A stretch of DNA of 28,081 bases from the IMG/VR virus record IMGVR_UViG_3300006802_000416, positions 1 through 28,081 of that record, one strand, 5' to 3'. A program made the translations under genes and the position numbers. Source of the stretch: a virus. The notes beneath the pieces are model-generated. The model was not told where the DNA came from, ran no database searches, and saw only the letters and a program-made list of their open reading frames with translations. Shown here in pieces: positions 22,566 to 28,081 of this stretch. Within the stretch, counting starts at the first letter, position 1; the number at the start of each line of letters is the position of its first letter.

Positions 22566-23255
22566 TTAATTACGCTGCCTTTTAAGCAAGCTTTCGAGGA
22601 GATCCCCAGCTTCCTTTGTACTTTCAGGAGCTTTGGGCATTTCCTCAAATCCAGCAGAAGCAAACATATCAGGCACCATTGCCTTACGCTCCGCCTGTTC
22701 ACGGCGACGCCTGTTCTCTTCTGCTACAGCGGATTCTAGTTTGTTAAACTTTGTTACCCTGTCTTGAGCGATCTTCAATGCAATTTCTTTTACATCGCCA
22801 ACAGGTTGGTTTAGTGACTGTAGACGTTTAACCTCATCGGCAGCATCCAACATAATCAAACGATCAAAGTCCATAATCCTTGCAGACTCTGGGTGTTTGT
22901 CTTTGAATGATTTCAATGCACGGTCAACCTCTCTACCAGCAGTTTGCTGAAGTGCATCGGTTGCGTACTTCTCAACCATTTGCATACGTGGCTCAAGCTT
23001 GTCTGAAACAATTCTTTCTAGCATTGAACGGATAGAAGAAGATTCAGTTGTGTCTGCGTATGATTCTTGTTCGTAAGGTTGAGAAGTCCTTTGGTAAGAC
23101 TCTAGCTGTCCCTTTAGATAAGATTCATTTTTGCGGGCATCTTCCATTGCCTGATATGCTTGGTTGTAATAATTTTGTAGCTGTGAGTTTTCTTTCCCCA
23201 TTTCAGCAATGCGGCTTTCCAACTCTGCAATTCTTTCTTCTGCTGTTTTACTCAT
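22566..23255 (-). CDS. Candidate scaffolding protein
   Basis: The 229-aa protein is highly charged and helical. Residues 1-60 form a clear coiled coil (AEERIAELESRIAEMGKENS; YYNQAYQAMEDARKNESYLK), and another helical segment near 180-195 is Arg/Glu-rich (AEENRRRREQAERK). The C-terminus ends in basic residues (LLESLLKRQRN), as needed for contact with the coat protein in P22-like scaffolds. It lies between portal and capsid genes, the normal scaffold position. No protease motif is seen. The start follows GGGAAGGG. Confidence 0.75.
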   Translation of the reverse strand: MSKTAEERIAELESRIAEMGKENSQLQNYYNQAYQAMEDARKNESYLKGQLESYQRTSQPYEQESYADTTESSSIRSMLERIVSDKLEPRMQMVEKYATDALQQTAGREVDRALKSFKDKHPESARIMDFDRLIMLDAADEVKRLQSLNQPVGDVKEIALKIAQDRVTKFNKLESAVAEENRRRREQAERKAMVPDMFASAGFEEMPKAPESTKEAGDLLESLLKRQRN

Positions 23256-23267
23256 AACCCTTCCCTG

Positions 23268-25349
23268 TTAGTTTGGCGCATTACCCTTTACGCCTAGTTC
23301 ACCTGTAAACCCTGAAGCAACTGCGGGAGTCATAGCGGCTCCCTTTTGATCACCGCCCAATAGGGCAGCAATGTCTGGTACGCCTCCGGCTCCTTCTGGA
23401 GAGCCGGGAGGCATTGGCATTGGCGCTTGGTTTGGAGCAATAGCAGATTGATGCTGTTGAAGCAGCGCTTCAAGTCTTTGCTGTTCTTGAGGAGAGTATT
23501 CCAAGAAGAACTTTGGATCTCTCATTGCTTCCAATAAAACGCCAATGTGTTTCTGATGGTCCATCCAAGGTCTAAAGAAAGGCTCTTGGCCGGATTTGAT
23601 TCTGATAATGTTTATGTTTGCTACGGCTTTGTCTCCCGGCTCTTCAACATCTGTAAGTCGTGCAGCAACAGGAGCGCCGAGCAAAAGTTCTACAATAGCA
23701 TCATTTCTTGGATTGCTTTCCTGAAGCATACCATTTGATGCAAGTTGCATAATTGCTGTTCGTATTTGATTTGGATACGAGACAGCGGCAGATCCGGGTA
23801 CCATCCTAACCTGAAGTAGGTTGAATGGAGTGCCATCGTACTCGTATACTGCTGCCTGCTGGTCACTCCCCATTAGTGCAAAGGTATAGCCAATTGGAAG
23901 GTAGTCTTGGCAAAGTCGTACAAGATGGGTCGCCTGATGAGCTTGCGAAGCTTCAATCTCTTGAACTGTAGGAGCCATTGCAATTTGGTTTTCTTGCAAT
24001 AGTCGATCAAGAAACGCTCCACTGTCACCTCTAGCGGGAGCAGATCCACCTACAGGAGAAGCGGTAAGGCTCAAGGACTCCAGATCTGCCATCGCATCCT
24101 GCCTCATTTGGTAGAGATGCGGTGCAATCTGAGGAGGAACCATAAAGGAGGGCTTCTCTTCACCGTAGGGAACGTACTCGTATATTTCACCGGGGCGACC
24201 CTGAAAGTTGTTGTCGCTAGAACCGTGTGGCTTTAGCAAAGGTGGATCAGCAGTACGCTCTGCTGCCCGAATTTCAATTTGCTCTACAAGGTCAAGCCTC
24301 TTCTGGGCTTGACGAAGGACATCTACAACGCAAAGCCCCCAGCCTCTGTCCGTAAATTGGCGATCTCGGTAGGTTGTGTGCGGGTAATCGTTGTATGGCA
24401 AGCCATCAACAAGCTTGATTACTTGATCTCCTGTATAAATACACCTAAAACCAGACTTATAATTGATACCAAGAGACTTTGAGCTAATTGGGGCGTGGTA
24501 AAAGTCCCAAACTTCTACCATTGGTTGCGCTACGTCGCTATAAGTCTCCCGAAGTCCAAAAGTTTGATCTACTTCTCTAAAAAGAAACGCATCTTCAGGC
24601 TCATAGCTCTTAGAAATCTTAGACATATCAACTTCAGGAAAGTAAATTTCCATCAAATCGTAAGGAATAAGCTTTCTTTCTGCGTAATTCATGCACTGAT
24701 CTACAGTCAGATGCCTCCAATGTGGGTCTGGAAAGAAATTAAATGGATGCACAGACCGGATTCTAGGGAGTCCGGTCTGGTATGAGACGGTTTTAAGAGT
24801 CACTTCTTGACGAAATGGTTCGTCAAAAAGATTTGGCATCCCTTCTTCGTCTGTTTGTGGGATTTCTAGCGTTGAATACTCTGGGTTTCCGTCTGAATAA
24901 GAGATCTCTTCGACAACTTCTCCAGAATTTAGATCCCATTGCGTTGCCCAAATGCCATTGCCAAACACCATCATGTTCATCATTGCAGCATGGTTAGCGT
25001 AAACCGTTTCTTTACGTTCCCAAAAATGAAGAATTAAGCTGTTGGCAACAAGCGCTTTCTTTCTTGCGTCACGGTCGTTAGTACCGGGGACGCATTCAGG
25101 CATCATGCGCGGAGAAATAAGCTTAGCATGGTACTTTCTAAGCTTATCCATAACCTGCGGATTGCTTGTTTGCCCACCGCCCATGTTAATGGGTCGCTGA
25201 GTGCGGGGATCATACTCAACATTTGTATAGCCAGCAGCAAACGCAGCATTCTCATACCACCTATATTCCAATGGCTTACGAGCGTCTTTGTTTCTTTTGA
25301 CGCACTTTTTAACGTAATCAAGAACAGCCTGTTCGTTATTTTTAGCCAT
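23268..25349 (-). CDS. Portal protein (P22-like podovirus type)
   Basis: The 693-aa protein should form the dodecameric portal for DNA entry. Features recalled for the family: an N-terminal helical region with Arg/Lys/Tyr (RNKDARKPLEYRWYENAAFA), VHPFNFFPDPHWRHLTVDQC in the wing, DYPHTTYRDRQFTDRGWGLC before the long helices, then LRQAQKRLDLVEQIEIRAAE, the clip/stem region, and a Gln/Pro/Met-rich C-terminal tail. The start overlaps the upstream stop by 1 nt (TAATG) without a clear ribosome site, so translation is probably coupled. Three hairpins lie within (23382-23412, 24291-24313, 24752-24779). Confidence 0.88.
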   Translation of the reverse strand: MAKNNEQAVLDYVKKCVKRNKDARKPLEYRWYENAAFAAGYTNVEYDPRTQRPINMGGGQTSNPQVMDKLRKYHAKLISPRMMPECVPGTNDRDARKKALVANSLILHFWERKETVYANHAAMMNMMVFGNGIWATQWDLNSGEVVEEISYSDGNPEYSTLEIPQTDEEGMPNLFDEPFRQEVTLKTVSYQTGLPRIRSVHPFNFFPDPHWRHLTVDQCMNYAERKLIPYDLMEIYFPEVDMSKISKSYEPEDAFLFREVDQTFGLRETYSDVAQPMVEVWDFYHAPISSKSLGINYKSGFRCIYTGDQVIKLVDGLPYNDYPHTTYRDRQFTDRGWGLCVVDVLRQAQKRLDLVEQIEIRAAERTADPPLLKPHGSSDNNFQGRPGEIYEYVPYGEEKPSFMVPPQIAPHLYQMRQDAMADLESLSLTASPVGGSAPARGDSGAFLDRLLQENQIAMAPTVQEIEASQAHQATHLVRLCQDYLPIGYTFALMGSDQQAAVYEYDGTPFNLLQVRMVPGSAAVSYPNQIRTAIMQLASNGMLQESNPRNDAIVELLLGAPVAARLTDVEEPGDKAVANINIIRIKSGQEPFFRPWMDHQKHIGVLLEAMRDPKFFLEYSPQEQQRLEALLQQHQSAIAPNQAPMPMPPGSPEGAGGVPDIAALLGGDQKGAAMTPAVASGFTGELGVKGNAPN
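23382..23412. repeat. Intragenic hairpin, 11 bp with one bulge, 8-nt loop
   Basis: GCCTCCGGCTC (23382-23392) pairs with GAGCCGGGAGGC (23401-23412), leaving one G bulged. It lies in the 3' part of the portal gene. Confidence 0.6.
24291..24313. repeat. Intragenic hairpin, 8-bp perfect stem, 7-nt loop
   Basis: GTCAAGCC (24291-24298) pairs with GGCTTGAC (24306-24313), in the portal gene. Confidence 0.55.
24752..24779. repeat. Intragenic hairpin, 9-bp perfect stem, 10-nt loop
   Basis: CAGACCGGA (24752-24760) pairs with TCCGGTCTG (24771-24779), in the portal gene. Confidence 0.65.
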
Positions 25350-25846
25350 TATACTCTATATCCATATGGGTTAGAGACACCGTACATTTGAGCAAATTGA
25401 TCTTGAGGAGGATACATAGGCTGAGCCGGCATTGGCAATGGTTGTTGCTGCGCTCTAAAAGCAAGCATTGGAGACAGTTGAGGTGGCTCCTGCTGCTGAT
25501 CTTCTTCAAAGAAAAGAGGCATCAAGGCTCCACCAAGTCCACCAACAAGAGCACCAACAGCAGTGCCAAGAAGAGGCCCACCAAACGCTGTACCAAAACC
25601 TGCGCCAGTTGCTGCTCCAGACAAAGCACCAGACGCTCCACCTACTGCCGCATTCTGCCCAGTAGATGGTGCTGCTGGCTGTACCTGAGGCTGGTATCTC
25701 ATCTCTTGCTGGATTCCTGCGTTGAGTCCAGCACCAAGTCCTTGGAACGCTGACCCAACTGCAAGCTTTGCTATATCTTGGCCAATCGTATCTTCTGGTT
25801 CTTGCAGCATATTGTACTGTTGACCAAGGTTATAATTGTAGGCCAT
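25349..25846 (-). CDS. Glycine-zipper protein between terminase and portal genes, 165 aa
   Basis: A central stretch (about 65-110) is a run of small-residue GxxxG/AxxxG repeats (GGASGALSGAATGAGFG; GTAVGALVGGLGGAL) followed by PLFFEED. This is a glycine-zipper pattern able to insert in or oligomerise at membranes. The flanks are Gln/Pro/Met/Tyr-rich and disordered. I do not know the family. It may be a minor virion protein that acts during DNA entry. It is coupled to the portal gene by TAATG. The 9-nt gap upstream contains a weak ribosome site (AGGAGC). Confidence 0.65.
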   Translation of the reverse strand: MAYNYNLGQQYNMLQEPEDTIGQDIAKLAVGSAFQGLGAGLNAGIQQEMRYQPQVQPAAPSTGQNAAVGGASGALSGAATGAGFGTAFGGPLLGTAVGALVGGLGGALMPLFFEEDQQQEPPQLSPMLAFRAQQQPLPMPAQPMYPPQDQFAQMYGVSNPYGYRV

Positions 25847-25855
25847 TTTTAGCTC

Positions 25856-26329
25856 CTAGTAAAATCTTGGGGTAGTCATGTAAGCCATATTGTTTTGCTG
25901 TTGCGGAGCAAATCCTTGGCCATTATATGAGCTAAGATTGTGATACATTTGCGGAGGCTGCGGAGAATATGCCTGCTGTTGTGGCATATATTGTGGTGAC
26001 ATCTGCTGACCACCACCAAATCTAGCTTGTGCTTGCTGCAAAACTCCGATTGTTTTTGGTGCCATTGACATAGGCATCTTGCCAGTCTGACGAGGAGGTG
26101 GCGCTGTCATTCTTTGAGATGGCAGCGAAGATTGCCGCATTTGAGGAGATGGCAGTCCTTGAGGAGCCATTGGCTGCTGCATGGGATCTTGGGCCATTTC
26201 TTCATCCACCCCACCAGACATAATTAGATCATAAAGTCTTTTACCAAGACTGTTAATGTCTTCGCTGGTATACCCAGAAGCCCCGCCCATTGACTGATTA
26301 TTCTGAATCATAACTACCTCTGTAGCCAA
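25856..26329 (-). CDS. Low-complexity Met/Gln/Pro-rich protein, 157 aa
   Basis: After a short helical N-terminal part (about 20-45, SEDINSLGKRLYDLIMSGG) the protein is Gln-, Pro- and Met-rich and probably disordered (MQQPMAPQGLPSPQMRQSS and similar). It overlaps the terminase stop by 16 nt. No catalytic motif is visible. The composition is shared with the C-terminal tail of the portal and the N-terminus of the 515-aa protein, so these phage proteins may share a disordered, interaction-prone style. The function is unknown. Confidence 0.6.
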   Translation of the reverse strand: MATEVVMIQNNQSMGGASGYTSEDINSLGKRLYDLIMSGGVDEEMAQDPMQQPMAPQGLPSPQMRQSSLPSQRMTAPPPRQTGKMPMSMAPKTIGVLQQAQARFGGGQQMSPQYMPQQQAYSPQPPQMYHNLSSYNGQGFAPQQQNNMAYMTTPRFY

Positions 26330-28081
26330 AAGTTTAACATTGAATTTGTATTTAAACTTTTATTTCTTCTGCTATTTGCCTTAACGGTCGCCCTAAGATC
26401 ATCAAAAGTCAAGACTTTAGGTTGTGCCGCTTCTATTGTTTTTCGACACTTTAAGCACACACTCCCAGCAACCACTAAGTGTTCGCATTCTTTTTTTTCT
26501 TCAACAGGCTGATACATGGCAGTGCCCATGTAGGGCAACTGCCTGCTTGCATAGATTCCAAGGACCAAGCAGGTGACTTCATCATCATGATAACGCTCGC
26601 CAGTAATTGGGTCGGTTCCATCCATAGCCTCCGGCAACATTTTAGAACTTTTCTTAACAAAAACTTCAAGCTCTCTTAGTGTATTTTGGTTTTTAACAAT
26701 ACACATCCCCTGCTTAAAAAAAGCAGTAGCTGCGCTTACAGCTTCTGATTTACTACGGCCAGTCATTCTCCAACCTAAATACTTAGTCGGAGAATCGCCC
26801 TGTATGTTGTCCATGTTCTTTCTTCGGAAGATTCTATGGAGTGGGTAACAAGATCTAAAAAGAGCCAATGCTGCTGCACCGCAAGAGTTAACTTCAGGTA
26901 TCTGCCAAGCCATATTGTAGTAAGCTCCCAAAGCAATTGCTTCAGATGCAGACTCCTCCGGGTAACACTTCTCCCTAAAATGCGCTACCTGAGTAAGTTG
27001 CTCGCCACGTTTGTAAACATGGATAACATTGTAGTCGCACTGGGCGCTTTGTCCTTCAGCATAGTCTGAAGAAACAATGTATTCTTCTCCCGGTATAGGC
27101 TCTTCGTATATCTTAATCGGCCCAAAGCTTTCCGGGACAAAAGTAAACATACCCTGCGAGACTGCATGAGTCTCGCGGTTGACCTGCCCCATCATTGCTT
27201 CAGAGTCTGGCTCCAAGGCCCTTCTGCCTGTATGCGTAATCAACTCTCCGCGAATAGGAGGCTGTTCTTCTTTCATCCTATCTGACTGAGTAGAAACCTG
27301 ACTCATGTCAAAAATGGTAAGCGTAGAAGACATAAATGCTTCACGCCAATGAGTTGGGTACTGGTTCTTGAATATAGCTGACTTACCATCGCAGCGATCT
27401 TGGATAGCCCAGCGTCTCCACTCAATCCAGCCCATAGGGTCTAGCTTGTCTGCTTCAGACTCTTTGTTCCATCGAGGCACGATATGGTTTGTTAAAAGGT
27501 CAAACTCATCATCGTCTAGATTCAACAATGAAGTGTAGCGCTCAAGGCCATGCGAATCCTTTCTCGCATGGCACTGCAACCAATCATAAAAAAGATCTGA
27601 GTTCTCCTGCGTTGGCTCTTGCCAGCACTGCTGCTCATCATCAAGCCAAGAAATAAACAAAGGTTCAAATTCAGACCTGCCCGCAACAGCCTCTTCCCAG
27701 AGACGAGAGTATGAATCCCCACGGCTTTCAGCAGTGGTATCAATGACAATAGCCCCGGTGTTCTTACGAACAGTAGGAAACATCTCTTTAATTATTGTGC
27801 TTTGATTACGGTACTTTGCAAACTCAGACAGAAGAAGGTACTGGATTGTAGCACCCGTTCTTGCAAGCGGTGTACGTTCAGTGAAGATAGAAATGGTAGA
27901 GTTCAAGCCAGAGTCTGGCTTAACTCCCCCCTTTTCCCATAGCAAGATCTCTTCTTCAGGTATGTCCCGCCTAAATTCCACAGGCTCTTTAAACGACCTT
28001 GAGCGTCCCCAACGCTCAGGGCGAAGGGACGCAGGGTAATTGCTGTAGAAGATATGGTTCCGTTTGTGGATCTCAGAAGCC
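26314..28081 (-). CDS. Large terminase subunit (5' end cut by the window edge)
   Basis: The frame stays open to base 28081, so the Walker A motif lies outside the window; 588 residues are visible. Positions below are within this visible part. A Walker B-type strand ends in Ser-Glu (YLLLSEFA, Glu about 86), then TTAESRGDSYSRLW. The C-terminal RuvC-like nuclease shows Asp at 339 (SSDYAEG), Glu at 396 (PEVNSCG) and the Asp pair near 499-500 (YHDDEV). The enzyme is the ATP-driven packaging motor and cuts concatemers. A C-terminal C-x-H-x7-C-x2-C cluster (CEH...CLKC, 532-545) looks like a small zinc ribbon. No small terminase is seen; it is probably upstream. Confidence 0.9.
   Translation of the reverse strand, partial: ASEIHKRNHIFYSNYPASLRPERWGRSRSFKEPVEFRRDIPEEEILLWEKGGVKPDSGLNSTISIFTERTPLARTGATIQYLLLSEFAKYRNQSTIIKEMFPTVRKNTGAIVIDTTAESRGDSYSRLWEEAVAGRSEFEPLFISWLDDEQQCWQEPTQENSDLFYDWLQCHARKDSHGLERYTSLLNLDDDEFDLLTNHIVPRWNKESEADKLDPMGWIEWRRWAIQDRCDGKSAIFKNQYPTHWREAFMSSTLTIFDMSQVSTQSDRMKEEQPPIRGELITHTGRRALEPDSEAMMGQVNRETHAVSQGMFTFVPESFGPIKIYEEPIPGEEYIVSSDYAEGQSAQCDYNVIHVYKRGEQLTQVAHFREKCYPEESASEAIALGAYYNMAWQIPEVNSCGAAALALFRSCYPLHRIFRRKNMDNIQGDSPTKYLGWRMTGRSKSEAVSAATAFFKQGMCIVKNQNTLRELEVFVKKSSKMLPEAMDGTDPITGERYHDDEVTCLVLGIYASRQLPYMGTAMYQPVEEKKECEHLVVAGSVCLKCRKTIEAAQPKVLTFDDLRATVKANSRRNKSLNTNSMLNFWLQR
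27156..27176. repeat. Intragenic hairpin, 8-bp perfect stem, 5-nt loop
   Basis: GCGAGACT (27156-27163) pairs with AGTCTCGC (27169-27176), in the terminase gene. Confidence 0.6.
27547..27572. repeat. Intragenic hairpin, 9-bp perfect stem, 8-nt loop
   Basis: GCCATGCGA (27547-27555) pairs with TCGCATGGC (27564-27572), in the terminase gene. Confidence 0.65.

Noticed and set aside
25400-26300. CRISPR-like or tandem DNA repeats in the Gln/Pro-rich genes
   Set aside because: The similarity is compositional (CAG, CCA and TGC-type codons) with no constant repeat unit or regular spacing.

Overview
The window is a 28 kb piece of a tailed double-stranded DNA phage, most likely a lytic podovirus. It holds a nearly complete virion-assembly module on the minus strand, read from high to low coordinates: large terminase (cut by the window edge), two low-complexity proteins, P22-like portal, candidate scaffold, major capsid protein, two small beta-rich virion proteins, a 202-aa unknown, tail adaptor, nozzle, a fibre-like protein, three large proteins (515, 674 and 2462 aa) placed where podoviruses keep their internal/ejected proteins, a set of very small genes, and a candidate lysis cluster. 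I see no RNA polymerase, replication, integrase, tRNA or CRISPR in the window. The host cannot be read from the sequence; several small-protein families are ones I associate from memory with aquatic phages.

Minus-strand genes are packed tightly (0-20 nt gaps, or overlaps such as TAATG, TGATG and ATGA), consistent with one long late transcript and translational coupling. Six starts are shifted inward from the longest reading frame, based on Shine-Dalgarno position or stop/start overlap. Two small genes (57 aa at 4872-5045 and about 50 aa at 4014-4166) were found by reading the sequence directly.

The left end (1-1263) is on the plus strand. It carries a C5 cytosine methyltransferase gene at 94-909, inside which a second complete gene (98-874) runs in the +1 frame. 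Both frames encode protein families I recognise, and their starts are 4 nt apart. This is the most striking item in the window. A 113-aa orphan follows, converging on the minus-strand module.

A second structural signal runs through the window: many perfect inverted repeats (arms 8-11 bp, loops mostly 7-13 nt), nearly all inside coding sequence and each with its own arm sequence. I count nine perfect stems of 10 bp or more by eye, against about 0.3 expected for random sequence. I saw none of 8 bp or more in the capsid or scaffold genes. A third theme is an island of small basic proteins (1312-4366), four of which end in lysine-rich tails.
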